This document shows, piece by piece, positions 21,080 to 34,520 of a stretch of DNA of 64,000 nt (position 1 is its first letter; each line of letters opens with the position of its first letter). The stretch is from positions 310,001 through 374,000 of the forward strand of contig WOAB01000226.1 in NCBI GenBank assembly GCA_027886185.1, read 5' to 3'. Source of the stretch: Rheum nobile (taxonomy: Eukaryota > Streptophyta > Magnoliopsida > Caryophyllales > Polygonaceae). The notes under the pieces were generated by a model, which ran no database searches, was not told the origin of the DNA, and saw only the letters and a list, made by a program, of their open reading frames with translations. The translations under genes and the position numbers were made by a program.

Positions 21080-22595
21080 TGATAGGACTAAAACCTACCT
21101 ACAAGTGTATGAGATCAGTTAGTTTTCAAGTATCGTTCCCATGAGGACTACATAGTATCGATTGTAACTAATCCTGGTAAGCTAAGATGTAAAAAGGAAG
21201 ATTTTTTTAGTTTAACAAATAGCTAAGGAAGAAATAAAGAATGCAAACGATTATTGTAAAGAAATGGAAGGAAGCTTCTAGGGCAAGGGATCTCCACAAC
21301 AATGCTTCAGTAGACTCGACTAGATAAATGTCTGAATATAGCATGTCTTTGTTCAAGGTAATTATCTTAGGTAATAACTAATTCGTTTCAGATGATAGCA
21401 AATATGCCCATATTCAATTTACATCCACTCTCATGACTTGCCAATTAAGATCTAGACCCTTTGGACACATAGAATTTAAGGTCAAACTAAACTAACATCC
21501 ACTCTCATAACTCGATAAATCTACTGTAATCTTAGGATTTCTATGATAGTTATTATTCCACAAGTGAATTTAAGACGCTCTCGTAATAATATAATCTCAG
21601 GTTCAATGCCTATGAATCAAATAGAAGTTTGTATCTCTTGGTCTCAAACCCTATCTGACTACCTATTAACGTTATCACCTCGCGGTCTCAAATCCTAGTA
21701 GGATACAATTCGCATAAGCTACTGTGACATCAAGCACACTAGGAATGAATCAACAAAGTTTCAGATTTTCATTCAGGCAAATATCAAACAAGTCTACCTA
21801 CGTATAGTTAAGATCACCCCAAAACTAGAAATATGGAATTAGCTAGACATAATTGCAAGAAAAATCAAAGAAATCATTTTATGATGGAAATCATAAACAA
21901 GATTGAAGAGAAACTTAGTCTCATATCCAGTAGAACAATCTCCAAAGTTGAAATCTTCAAAGGAGGCAAACAACTAGGTCTAGAGAGGTAGAAAAAGTGG
22001 CAAAAGATCCCTAGAAAAATCTCATAAGAAGTATTTATACATAAGTTAAAAAAAATTCAAAATAAATCATCCCGAGTAAAACGCATGGTGCGCGCTTAGA
22101 CCGTGCGGAAAACACATGGTCAACAATGGAGTCTAACAGAAAACTCATGGATCAAGCGGAAACTGCACGACTAACAACAACATGCAGAAACAAATGCACA
22201 GTCTATGCGAAAAATGCACGGTCTTGGTCTGGGCTGTGCAACGAGAAATCATCGGCTGCACTTTTGTGCACTGAAACACACCGACTTCTAAAGAAATTCA
22301 TAACCAACTGCATGGTCTTCAATAGGCTTCGTGCACCACTTGTATTTGTTCAATTCCAACCCGAATTTTTTTTGATTCACAATGTTGACCTCCAGATGAC
22401 ATCTAGGGTACTAGAAACATCCACAAAAAGTCCGAGAAATCCACCAAAGTACCTGAAAACACACAATTTCCTCGTGTAGAGAACTATAACAAAGAAAACC
22501 ATACAACTAACTACAAATGAAAAATAAAATGCACGACACATCCTAGACTATAACACAAATGCATGTCCTAAACTTGTACTAAATGGATGTTATCA
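21080..22595 (-). repeat. 5' LTR of the Athila-like element (1,516 bp)
   Basis: It begins (minus) TGATAACATCC at 22595 and ends CCTATCA at 21080, beside the primer site. It is non-coding. Part of it (about 22085-22340) is rich in TGCACGGTC- and GCATGGTC-like words. The partner 3' LTR is not in the window's left part, so the element is 3'-truncated near 8186. Confidence 0.8.
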
Positions 22596-25500
22596 TAGAC
22601 CAACGCGTTAGATATGGAGCAAAAGTTGCTGCCTTGGCAGTAGGAGACTATAGTATATCTTTACCTTTCGGTTTTGTGTTAGAATTGAATAATTGTTATT
22701 TCATTCCTGCAGTTACCAAAAAATAATTTGGGCTTCTATTTTGGATACTGAAGGCTATGAATTTGCTATTAAGAACAATTGTTGTTCTATTTATATGAAT
22801 GAGGAGTTTTTCGCCAATCCTCCAATGAGTAATGAACTCTATGTGCTGGATTTAGAATCCCATGTCTATAACATAAATACAAAAAAGCAAAAATCAAATG
22901 ATTTTAAGACCACCTATCTATGGCATTGTCGCTTAGGTCACATTAACCTGAAATGCGTAAAAAGCTTCATAAAAATAGACTTATAACCTCTTTTGATTTT
23001 GAATCATTTGATACATGTGAATCTTGCTTAATGGGAAAAATGACAAGATCACTTGTTAGTGGAATAGGTGAGAGAGCAAGTGAACTTTTGGGCCTAATAC
23101 ATACAGATTAATATGGACCAATGAGTTCAAGAGCTAGAGGTGGTTATAGTTACTTAATAACTTTTACTAATAAATTAAGTAGATATGGTTACATATACTT
23201 AATGAAGCATAAATTTGAATCCTCTAAAAAGTTCAAGGAATTTCAAAATGAAGTAGAAAATCAACTTGGCAAGAAAATTACAGTATTACCATCTAATCTT
23301 GGTGGTGAATATTTGAGTCAAGAATTTGATAATCATTTAAAGGGATGTGAAATTCTTTCACAACTGACTCCACCATGAACACCGCAATTGAATGGTGTGT
23401 CTAAAAGGAGGAATCAAACCTTGCTTGACATGGTTCGTTCTATGATGAGTTTTGTTGATCTTCCAACATCTTTCTATGGATATGTTCTCACAACTGCAAC
23501 GTTCACACTAATCAGGACTCCGTCAAAAGCTATAGATAAGACACAATATGAGTTGTAGACTGGAAAAGTTCCAAGTTTGTCTTTTCTAAAAATTTGGGGA
23601 TGTGAAGCATATGTAAAACGATTACTCTCTAACAAGCTTGCACCCAAATAAGATAATTGCTTATTTTTAGAGTAACCAAAAGAAACAAAAGGATCCTATT
23701 TTTACAATCCAAGTGAGCACAAAGTGTTTGTTGCTTGGGATAGTGTCTTTTTGGAAATGGCTTTTATTCCCAAAAAGGCTAGTGGGAGAATATATATCTC
23801 TAAGAAAATCGAGAAGAGCAACAAATGAAATGGATTACACCATGTTAGAAGCGGTGGCACTAGGTGAAGCAACCTACTAGGGGCGACCATCCATGCGCCG
23901 GAGGAGGGGGAATTCCAAGACGACCCTCCTTCCGTCCCACTAAAGTCTAATTCTAGTGAAAATCCACAAGTTGTTATGGAAAGTTCTCATGTTTTTCAAC
24001 CTACATGTAGATCTGAAAGGGCCAGAATGCATCCACATAAATAAGTTGATTTCATATTGAATGCGAACTGCGACATCTTGTTGTTGGAAAACGTATAGCC
24101 TACTACTTCTAAGCAAGTTGTGACGAGTCTCAACTCTAATAAATTGTGTGTAGCCATGAAGTATGAAATGGATTCCATGTTTGAAAATCAAGTATGGGGC
24201 TTGATTGATTTGCTAGATGAGGTAATACCTATAGGATGCAAATGGGTTTTCAAAGTGAAAACATACAAGGATGGAAACATAACTTATCAAAGCAATATCG
24301 GTTGCAAAAGAATTTAAACAAATTCATGGTATTAACTATAAAAAAACCTTTTCATCAGTTGCCATGCTTAGGTCCATTCGGATAATCCTTGCAATAGTAG
24401 CTCATTACGACTATGAGATTTGGCAAATGAATGTCAAAGCCACCTTTCTAAATGAGTATTTAAAAGAGGATGTGTACATGACACAACCTTGAGGTTTTGA
24501 GGATCCATAAAATCCTATGAAAGTATGCAAGCTTCAGAAGTCCATTTATGGACTTAAGCAAGCATCAAATTGTTGGAATCTTTGATTTGATAAGGCAATC
24601 AAATAGTTTGATTTCATCAGATGTGAATAAGAAGCTTGTGTTTGTAAGAAATTCAGTGGGAGCAAGGTGGTTATCCTAGTCTTGTATGTGAATGACATAT
24701 TACTCATTGGAAATTACATTCCTATGCTGGAGTGGGTTAAGATTGGCTCGAGAGATGTTTTTCAATGAAAGACTTGTGAGAGGCAAAGTACATATTAGGT
24801 ATTGTGATCCATAGAGATAGATCTAAGATATTAATTGGACTGAGTCACCAGACTTATATAGATAAGGTCCTTGATAGGTTCAATATGAAAAATTCTAGGA
24901 GAGGATTCTTACTTATGCAACATGGCATACAACTTAGCAAGAAGCAGTGTCCAATCACACCTGTTGAGCTAGAAAAGATTAGTAGGATTTCTTATCCATC
25001 AACAATAGAATCTATCATGTATGCCATGATTTGTACTCGCCTAGATGTTGCATACACTTTGAGCATGTGCAACATATTCCAATCAAATCCACGAGAAGCA
25101 CACTTGAATGCAGCTAAGAACATCCTCAAGTATTTAAGAAGGACTAATGGTGATTTCTTAGTGTATGGAAGTGATGATGAGTTAGTCTTTGAAGTATATA
25201 CTAATGTGAGCTTCTCAACGGATAGGGATGAATTACGGTCCAAATCGGGATATGTTGTCATTCTTAATGGAGGAGCAGTGAGCTTTAAAAGTTCAAAGCA
25301 AAGCACAATGGTTGATTCTATAAAATAAGATGAGTACATTGCCGCAGTAGATGCATCAAATGAAGTTCATCAGTGAACTTGGTGTTGTTCCTAGTTGTGC
25401 TAAGGCAGTTGGCATCTATTGTGGCAACAATTGTGCGATTGCTCAATATAAGGAACCAAGTTCAAACTCCAAATCCAGACATGTGCTCATGAAAATTCCA

Positions 25501-25650
25501 CGTCATTCGAGAATACTTCGATAGAGAAGATATGAAGCTTTGCAAACTTCATACGGATGACAACATAACAGATTCGTTGACTAAACCTTTACTTAATCCC
25601 AAGCATGACAATCACATTAGGGCTAAGGATATCAAGCACATTGGAGAATG
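22596..25650 (+). pseudogene. Decayed Ty1/copia pol (protease end to RNase H)
   Basis: Plus-strand remnants occur in canonical order over 3 kb in shifting frames: protease tail (GDYSISLPFGF), GAG-pre-integrase (TYLWHCRLGHINLKCV, about 22910), integrase core fragments (SSRARGGYSYLITF; LNGVSKRRNQTLLDM, about 23390), RT pieces (GCKWVFKVKTYKDG, about 24235; IMYAMICTRLDVAYTLSMCN, about 25015), and RNase H (SKSGYVVILNGGAVSFKSSK, about 25240, with DEYIAA at 25330). Many stops interrupt it. Gag and the 5' LTR are missing, because the left edge abuts the Athila LTR, which probably inserted into it. It is a non-Sirevirus copia lineage. Confidence 0.85.
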
Positions 25651-27489
25651 ACTTTGATATTGTATTGTTTTAAATTATGAAGATTGTTTTTCGTGATTAT
25701 AAAACATTCAATTATGTTTGTTATTTGAAATAAAGTTTCATTATTATTTAATTGTGGTTTAGAATTAAATAAAATGTCCAACTAATTTATAATTATCAAA
25801 TAGGATCACCATAAGTGTTATGATAAATGAGACCCTATTAAGTGAGCTGAAATTATAAATTATAAGTTGTCCATAGTCTAAGTCATTAATTTGGAAATGA
25901 ATGATTTATTAATAGACTATTTTATAAGTTGATTGATAGAGCCAAGTTTCATGGGCAATAGGGACATAAGGATGTCTAATTAATTACATATATATATATT
26001 ATGCTTATGTATTGTGCAAACCTACCTTAAAATTCTTTAAATACGTTTAATATTTTATGTTAAACTATTTTAGTAGATTCCTCATACATGAGTATGATGT
26101 TTCTCTTACTTAGTAATTAGCATGTCTTTGACATTGTTAAACGCCGCTTTATGAAAGGAGGTTATAAAGGTATTGACCAGGATTGGTCAAAATTAAGTGG
26201 GAGTTATAGTTATACAAGATTGGAGAAGTCCTCCTATTATATTAGGAATGATGTCTCAGGCCTCTTGAAGTGTAAGAACTGAAAATGTATGGTCGTGCTC
26301 AAATAAATTAAAAGTTAATCATTTGTTTTGACAGTTTTAGCTCAGAGTTCAAGAAACAATTTGAACATTAATATGGATTACATAAGATGTCATCAAATTA
26401 TCAAATTGGACATTAAGTGGCGAAGGAATTAAATTGCACAATTGTTCAAGGACAAGTGGGAGATTGAAGGAGTTGTCGTTCGATCAAGATGACAATTACT
26501 AATAATATATAAGGAAAAAAAAATGGAGATTTATAATCTGATTATTTTAGGTGGTCAAATTGTTTTGTTAGAATACAAATATGATCTATGGGCTAAATAA
26601 GATAAGACCCAATTCTAACTTTAACCGGGTCCTATAAGGTCACACACAATAAAGTAATGGGCTAGATCAAAGTAAGCCAATGCCCATCATAGGCTTTATG
26701 GTGGCCGGCCATAAGGATATAGTTTCGTGTGTTTGGATTACTCATCAAGTTATTATAATTCTTGTATATTTACTTGATGATAAAAGGTAAGATATTTTAT
26801 ATAAAAGACGAGTCATTATAATTGTTATATATACTTAATGGATATAAGGTAATTATCATAAGTTGAAGAGAACACAGTAAACCCTAAACACCCCAAACCG
26901 CCCACCACGTCCCTTGCAAAAAGTGTGAGAGTTTTGAACTTCCTCTTTCCATTATAGCAGACGTATGTAAGGAGATATAGATTCATGCTTGTGTGGACTA
27001 AGTAGACGAATCACACTTGAGGTTCTTTTCTACATAATTGGTCCTAGCTTGGAGATTTACGCATCAAAAGCTATGTGACTACTTCTATGTGATTCATATT
27101 ACTTTATGCATGAGATCTTATGTTAGATGTCATAAATTAGTTATTGCAATTCCATTATTCGCATCTAAGGTCGTACACCTTTTAGAGAACCCAAGACTTG
27201 ATGCAAAATCATTTACTTTTCTATTCTATTAATAGGTTGTTCAATTGTCACAACAATCTCAAAAATCAAACTCAAATACAACAAACCTAAAGACAGATGG
27301 ATGAGGCTAGGCAACTGAAGTGGAGAACAAGTTTCTCATTATTCATATAAGAAGAGAATAACTAACACATTAAATACATCATATCTATAGACACATGTCA
27401 AGTGGCTAACTAATCAGATATTTCAAGCACCTAATTATGTGTTTGTGCGTATTAATAACACTATACAAATGTTCATGTTAATAAGATTC
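25651..27489 (+). other. 3' non-coding region and probable 3' LTR of the decayed copia element
   Basis: There is no gene here. A purine-rich GGACAAGTGGGAGAT ends at about 26464 and is followed by TGAAGGAGTTGTCGTTC, which has the layout of a copia polypurine tract and LTR start. The LTR would run to somewhere near 27230, but its end cannot be fixed without a partner LTR. About 27230-27489 is unassigned. Confidence 0.5.
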
Positions 27490-28307
27490 CGTTAAATCGA
27501 GGTGTGTTAGTAAGGGAACGACAAGACTGTTCTCTGGGCAACGGAAATAACAATTCAATCAACCATATAGTTGCCTTGAGAAAAACCTCTACCTCTAGGT
27601 TTTACCCTAGTAGGATTTCAAATGTCTACTTGTATTATTAATCAAGTTGTACAATCTTGCATGTCCTATCTCCACCTAGTCTCACACAGACCCTAGACTT
27701 CTAGACTCCAAGTATAATCAAACACATATCCTAGACTTCTAGACCTCAAACAAAGTACTTCACACGAAGTTCATACCTTGTATCTTTATCTCGATCACCT
27801 GGAATACTCGTATTTGTGTTGTACCTTTCTCTAAGGTATACGCACAAATATACAGTTGTAGGAAATATCTAATATTAAATGCTAATTAAGGTAACTAACA
27901 ATATCTTACCTAATCATATACACACAATCAAACATTCACTTTTAAATTTTCAAAGATATGCTAAAATCTTTCTCTTTATTCACGCCTTGTAGCTTAAAAA
28001 ATTATTGAAATCTTCGTTCCATATTTAGCATACTTTCCAAATTTCCCAGCACAGTCATTTTTGCGTAAACGCATCGTTCCCTTTCTTCTTTTCTCTTCCC
28101 AGTGCGCATATCATCACTTTGTTATGGTCAGCGTCACTGTTCCATTGTTGCTTCGTCGTTCCTTCACTCCTATGTTGTACTTCTCCTCTTGATTTCCATT
28201 TTCCCTAATTCCTTCACTTATCCTGAAACTCATAGAAATAACATAAACCATAAAATCTAATGGTGTTCATCAGCATCAAAACTAGAAGGAACGTCATCGT
28301 TCCAACA
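27490..28307 (-). repeat. 3' LTR of the Sirevirus (818 bp)
   Basis: It begins (minus) TGTTGGAACGATGACG at 28307, right after the purine run AAAAAGGGGAAAAT (28321-28308). It ends near 27490, where AACG replaces the expected AACA. Confidence 0.82.
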
Positions 28308-28600
28308 ATTTTCCCCTTTTTGGTGATGACAAACCCATTCAAAATTGTTCGATAAAAAACAGATAGTAATAAGTCAATCAACATCGGTCATTATGCACTT
28401 AAGTTCAAATATCAAGCAAAGTTTTATTTCAAATGAAGTATTGCAGATCATACCTTCAAGTTGCGTCATCGTCCCCCCTTAGCACTAACATTGTTCAGAA
28501 AACATAAAGAATTTGGAACAATTAAACTGTTACCTCTCTTCATAGAGTTCATCGCGCAATTTTTCACACTTCCCCCTTTTGGCATCATCAGAAGATCATA
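28308..28600 (-). other. Sirevirus 3' region with repeated polypurine tracts
   Basis: Three purine runs precede the LTR on the minus strand: GATGATGCCAAAAGGGGGAA (about 28566-28588), CTAAGGGGGGACGATGAC (about 28465-28482) and the terminal ATCACCAAAAAGGGGAAAAT. Repeated internal polypurine tracts between env-like ORF and 3' LTR are described for Sireviruses. Confidence 0.65.
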
Positions 28601-28989
28601 AGTAACCAGTGGAACATCCATACTAAGTTTGCAAATTAAAATCAAAATTATAATTCATTGAAAATTACAGGGCAACGATTACAATCAATTAAGAACTTAG
28701 CAAGCAAACACAAAAGATAACAAAACAAAGCACAAAAACATGAAATCAAGAAATGACATGGTAGATAGGGCTAGGATAGGAACGGTGTTCACTCAAGCCT
28801 CAGAATCCTCCTTTTGTTCCTCATCTTTGTTCAAAAAGTGGTCATGCAACAACTTCAACATAACATTGATTTCCTTCAACTCAACCAACATTTGTCTCTA
28901 TACTGATCCACATTTGGAGGAACCTTCTCCTTGGTCCTTCTTAGCCAACATAGACGTAGGCAGCGTTCCCTTATTGTCACCTTGATACT

Positions 28990-30320
28990 TAATTTTATGC
29001 ACATTGACAATCTTCAACTTAGTGCTCTAAGGACTTCACATTCCTCCTTGTAATCATCTTCTTGTTTCAACAACATCATCACCAAACCAGGATATGGGAG
29101 ATAATGAGAGTTGCCATTACATTTTGCCATATATTGACGAATGACCCTTGGGAGATCGATCCACAAAAAGCAAGTCAGTGACAGTGATGGTGTTCCTCTT
29201 CTCTTGGCGAGGAATAACGGCATTCATAATCACTTGATGAGCAATGCGTTGTGGAACGTCAACTAAGACGTGTGGGTGCCACCTGTCTTGGACTTGAACA
29301 ACCTGAAAGCACTGGCCTCCTTGGCCTCTTTTTGAGCAGTAGACAACTTCTCTCCAAGGATATCACAAAATCCCTCAGCATGAACACCCAAAAATTGCGA
29401 CCCATTCTTTGTAGTAAAATACAATTCCTCCCCATTCACAAACGATGTTCCCACAAGTGATATAGATGAAGCAAGCTCAAAATAATGAAAGAGATTACGA
29501 ATCTGGTCTTGATTGACCATGACTCAACTTGAAAACAGATGTTCCCACCCTTGGAACTTTAGCATCTCAAGCTATTTTCAGTAAAGAAGTTTTCTTGAAT
29601 GAAAAGTTATAGAAGTACGTTTTTGCCTTCAGAGAAATCAGAAACAAAGGATTGTTCCTCCACTTTGGCTTTCTTCTTTTTGGCTTTCTTAGCAGACCTC
29701 AACCTAGCCTTCAACGTCCTTGGAGTTGTCTCATCGGCATCAGACTTAATTGGTGTAGAAAACTCCATAGATGCACGACGTTCCCTAGTGACGACCAAGT
29801 CGGTGTCCTCCTCACTCTCCTTTGAGATGATAGTGTGCTTGCACTTGTGGCTAGGGGGCACATTCTTAAGGGGATCAGCACCAAGGTCAGCCTTAACATC
29901 CTCCATTTAGCATCCTCATCTAAAGTTTTCTCCTTTGGAGGAGAGTTGAGTTTCTGGTCCACCGTCGACGCCACCACAATCTCCCTTGTCTTCACTGGAG
30001 ACCGTTCCTTGGCCGACGAAGCCTCCTTCTCCAGACAACATGCTCTAGAGTTGTTCCTCTTGTAATTCAGCGATAGAGGCAATAATGGCTTGAGCAATAT
30101 CTACAAAGTTTTGAGTTGTTGTAGAAGAGAGCTTGGAGATGCGTGTGAGGGCAGCTTTCCTGAATTGGGCTTGGGCGATGATGAGCTCCAATTGCTTAAT
30201 GGTCATGTCATCGACATTCATGGTGGGGACAAATGTGTTGATTGAGATGGACATTGGTGTTAGGTTGAGATTTGGGAAAGAAAAGGTGTAAGCTTTAGGG
30301 TTTACGGCGACAGAGAGCAA
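28990..30320 (-). pseudogene. Sirevirus env-like region, frameshifted
   Basis: Minus frames at 30320-30045, 30097-29711, 29906-29607, 29520-29263 and 29223-29014 together cover 1.3 kb after pol. They are hydrophilic, with a lysine-rich block (RSAKKAKKKKAKVEE) and later HYFELASSISLVG and WIDLPRVIRQYMAKCNG. The position and charge pattern match the env-like ORF of Sireviruses and the better preserved copy at 60185. I see no clear signal peptide or membrane segment. Its role in the family is unknown. Confidence 0.6.
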
Positions 30321-31076
30321 GAGAGATTTAGAGATTTAAGAGCAAGAGATATTTGGAGATTTGAGAGCAAGAGATAGAATAGCAAGATAACACGGTGGAT
30401 TTTGGAAATGATAAGTATTTATAGGGATATGAGATAATTGGTGAAAGATAATTAAGAGATATCATATGATACACTTACCAAAAATCCAAAAGAGATATCT
30501 ATCCAATCCATCAACAATATATTTTCTCTCTCCTATGTAATTGGCTAGAAATCTGCTTTTTCTGCAACGACCGTTCCTTCTTGTAGAGCTCTCACATCAA
30601 CATTCAATGCATACTTATCCATTAAGCAACATTAACTTGTAGCCATTTCAATGTTCCACTCTTTGTTCCCATATTCATTGTTTCATACTTTGTTCCCTCT
30701 TAATTAGTGCTTCCTTGTTTTGATTTCGTAGACAATGAATGATTATGTGAGGCTCGTTTGGATATTAATGGGGTTCACATAAAAATAATAACATATCCAA
30801 GTAGGTAACATGGTAGGGGACAAGAAGATCCAGATAATTAAACGCAGTAAAGAGGCAAACAAAGAAAGATCGTAAAGAACATTTACATGGATCACAACAT
30901 AGGTAGGATATCAACCAATTATCATGTAGGCTTATATTGAGGGTTCATATATCAAATTGGTTGCATTGGCAAGAAATAAGATGTAATCATGCAATACTAT
31001 GTCACTTAAGATCAAAAGAGAAGTTGCAAGAATTCATGATATCATGTAACACAAAGTACGTAGCAAAAATTATACT
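30321..31076. other. Spacer between pol and env-like region of the Sirevirus
   Basis: AT-rich and non-coding as far as I can see. Sireviruses usually have such a gap; the homologous gap in the plus-strand copy is 59344-60184. Confidence 0.5.
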
Positions 31077-34000
31077 TTAGAATTTATCTAGTAATAAGCA
31101 ATGAAGTGGATATTTCCTATTTAAGAATGACCAATCTAGCCAATCATTGAGGGAATAGTGGACATGGAATTCCTCAATTAGAGAGATCATGCCCAGAAGC
31201 ATCCTTAGATGTTCAAAGGGCCTTCTATCTAGTGCTTTGGTGAAGATAGTGGCAACTTGATCCTCAGTCCTGCAATAATCCATTCTGATAAAACATTTTT
31301 TAACATTATCACGAAGAAAACGATAACGAATTTTGATATGCTTAGTACGAGAGTGATGAACTAGATTTTTGACAATGTTAATAGCACTAGTATTGTCACA
31401 CATGATAGGAATTGTGCTAAGAGACATACCAAAACATTCCAATTGTTGCTTTAGCCACAACACATGGGCACATCATGATACAACAACCACGTACTCAGCC
31501 TCGACAGTGGAAAGTGCCACAAAATTCTATTTGTTAGATCCACAAGACACCAAACATGGACCAAGAAATTGTTTCGTTCCAGACGTACTCCTGCGATCAA
31601 CCAAGTGACCATCGAAATTGGCATTTGTGAATCCAACCAATTCAAATCCACCGTTCCTTGGGTACCAAAGACATAGATGGTCATTTTCTTTCAATTACCT
31701 CAAAATTCGTTTCATCTCCACCAAGTGTGATTCCTTGGGATTTGCCTGAAATCTTGCACAAAGACACACACTAAACATAATATTTGGCCTACTTATCGTT
31801 AGATAGAGAAGTGATCTAATAATTCCTCTATACATTATCCTTACCATTCAAGTCTACATCAAGTCTAGTGTTAGGAGAAATAGGAGTATCAATAGGTTTA
31901 GAGCTATCCATACCATACTTCTTCACAGTTTCTTGATGTACTTCTGTTGATGTACCTTTGTTCCCTATAAATTTTGTGAAACTTGTAATCCAAGGAAAAA
32001 TGAAATTTCCCCTATCATACTCATCTCAAATTCATTGCTCATCAGATCTTTGAATTTCTCTACAAGTGCAGGGTTAGTTGAGCAAAAAATAATATCATCA
32101 ACATAGACTTGAACAACTAGAATCTCACCTTTGTGTTCCAAGAGGAACAATGTTTTGTCGATCGCACCATGTCTATATCCATTGAAGAGAATGAATTGTG
32201 ACAACTTATCATACCAAGCACGGGGTGCTTGCTTAAGGCCATATAGTGCCTTGTCAAACACATACACATGGCCAGGACGATCTACATCTTCAAAGCCATG
32301 GGGCTGTTTCATATACACTTCCTCTTGAAGGTATCCATTCAAGAAGGCAGTTTTGACATCCATTTGATACAATATGAGATCCTTGAAGGCAACATATGAT
32401 ATGAGCAAATGAATGGCTTCAATGCGAGCTATTAGAGCATAGTGTATCCCTTATTGTTGGTTGTAGCCTTGTACAACAATCTAGCCTTGTTCTTTGTCAC
32501 ATCTCCAAAATCATCAAGCTTGATCCTAAATAGTCATCGAGTTCCAATAGCATGTTTGTGCTTGGGCAAAGGAACCAATCTCCACACCTTGTTACTCTCA
32601 AATTGATGCAACTCTTCTTGCATAGACACAATTCAATCTGGTTCCTTCAACGCTTCATTGATTATCATGGGTTATACAAGAGAAATAAACGCATATAAAG
32701 CACAAAAAGAATGAAGTTTGGAACGAGTACCTCTTTCATCAAATGGTGTGAGAATAGCATCAACAAGATGATTCTTTTGGATTTGGATTCAAGAATTGGA
32801 GCGAAAAGAGGTGCATCATTAGGAACAGTAGTTGAAGATGATGGCAGGGGAACATCTTCAACACCCGTTAACTCCTCCGCAGTGACTATTCCTACAACAT
32901 CACTCACTTGACCAACTTGCATAGCTTGTGCGGTAGGATTATCACCACCAGAAGTTCCATCAGGAACAATGGTGATATTGGCATCTATTGCTTGAGTGGA
33001 TGCAGAGGAAACATCAGGATCTGGTGCAACAGCAGTGGTATCAACAAGTGCACTGTTATTGGATAATCCTAGAGAACTAGTAGTGCCACCACCAGCATTA
33101 GGGGGCCCTGTTCCCTATACGTGGCTTATTGCGGTAATTTCTATCATCACCATTATCATCTGAGTCTTCACGTTGCATACGTGGAAGGTCTTGATTAGGG
33201 AACATTGCATTGGATCCATTACTCATAGTATTTGAGTATTCATTGAAGACTACATGAATGCTTTCTTCAATTTTCTTGGGTTCTTTTGTTGTACACTCTG
33301 TATTCCTTGCTTGCCTTTACATATCCCAGAAAAATGCCTTCATCATTTCGTGGGTAAAACTTTCCCAAGTTGTCCTTCCCATTGTTGTGAATGAAACACA
33401 TGCAATCGAAAGCTTGCAAGTGGGAAATGTTGGGCTTGCGATCTGTGATTAATTCATAAGCAGTTTTATTAAGTAGGGAATGAAGCATTGTACGATTAAG
33501 GATATAGCATGAAGTGTTGATCACCTCATCCCAGAAGATTCGAGGAAGATTACTAGCAATGAGTAAGGTTCTAGCCATGTCCTCCAAGGTTCTATTCTTC
33601 CTTTCAACAATTCCATTTTGTTATGGTGTCCTAGGAGTAGAGAAGTTGTGAGAAATTCCATGTTCCCTACAGTTATCAAGGAACATCGAGTTCTCAAACT
33701 CCGTTCCATGATCGGATCGAATGACGCTTAGCTTTTGTCCCAAACTTGTCTCCACATTCTTGATGAATGTCTCAAATGCAACGAATACCTGTTCCTTGGA
33801 AGATGGAATTTTTTCAAGTGAATATAGAATAATCATCGACAATGACAAACACATACTTGTTCCCAACATGCCTCCTTATTCTCACGGGACCATGGAGATC
33901 CATGTGCATCAGTTCTAGAGGACGAGAAGTGGTAACATTTGGTTTGCTCTTGAATGGGGAACAAGTCCGTTTCCCTCTTACACATGCATCGCAAACTCCA

Positions 34001-34520
34001 TGGATCTCAGATTGAACATTTGGGAGACAACGAACAAGTTCCTTTTTATGGAGGTTGTGGATGAGTTGAAGGTTAGCATGACCAAGCCTTCTATGCCATA
34101 GTTTTGTGTCATCTACAAGAGACGCAAAGCGAAGTTCTTTCGTTGGCTTGAACTTTGTATCAACAATGTACACATCTTTGTATATGACTCCCTTCAACAC
34201 TATTTCCTTGTTTTTTCTATTTCTCATGTATCAATCTTGAGATGTGAAAACCGTCTCATTGTCTCTTGGATCACACAAATGGGCTATACTCAAAAGATTA
34301 CAACCAAGTTCATGAACCAAACTTACCTCTTTTACCTTTATGTTTAATTTGAGTTCAAAGCAACTTCTCTTGTTCCTACTATCTCTCTATAATTTTATCT
34401 CCAAGGGCAATGCTCCCTTTGGAGTGTCGGTGAAGTGAGGTGAGGTGTTCCTTGTTTTCAGTCATGTGGCATGAACAAGCACTATCAATGTACCATGGAT
34501 CGTTCCCCCTCACTTTAACC
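31077..34520 (-). pseudogene. Sirevirus pol: protease, integrase, reverse transcriptase, RNase H
   Basis: On the minus strand the order is normal: GAG-pre-integrase with LWHRRLGHANLQLIHNLHKK (about 34120), an integrase core with MHMDLHGPVR and SDHGTEFENSMF (about 33700) and MEDMARTLLIAS; RT with QMDVKTAFLNGYLQEEVYMK (about 32350) and the catalytic YVDDIIF (about 32105); RNase H with LWLKQQLECFGM, CDNTSAINIVKN and TEDQVATIFTKALDRRPFE (about 31260). Frameshifts and stops split it into about eight pieces. The sequence is close in style to the plus-strand Sirevirus pol at 56122-59343, which serves as an internal reference. Confidence 0.88.
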
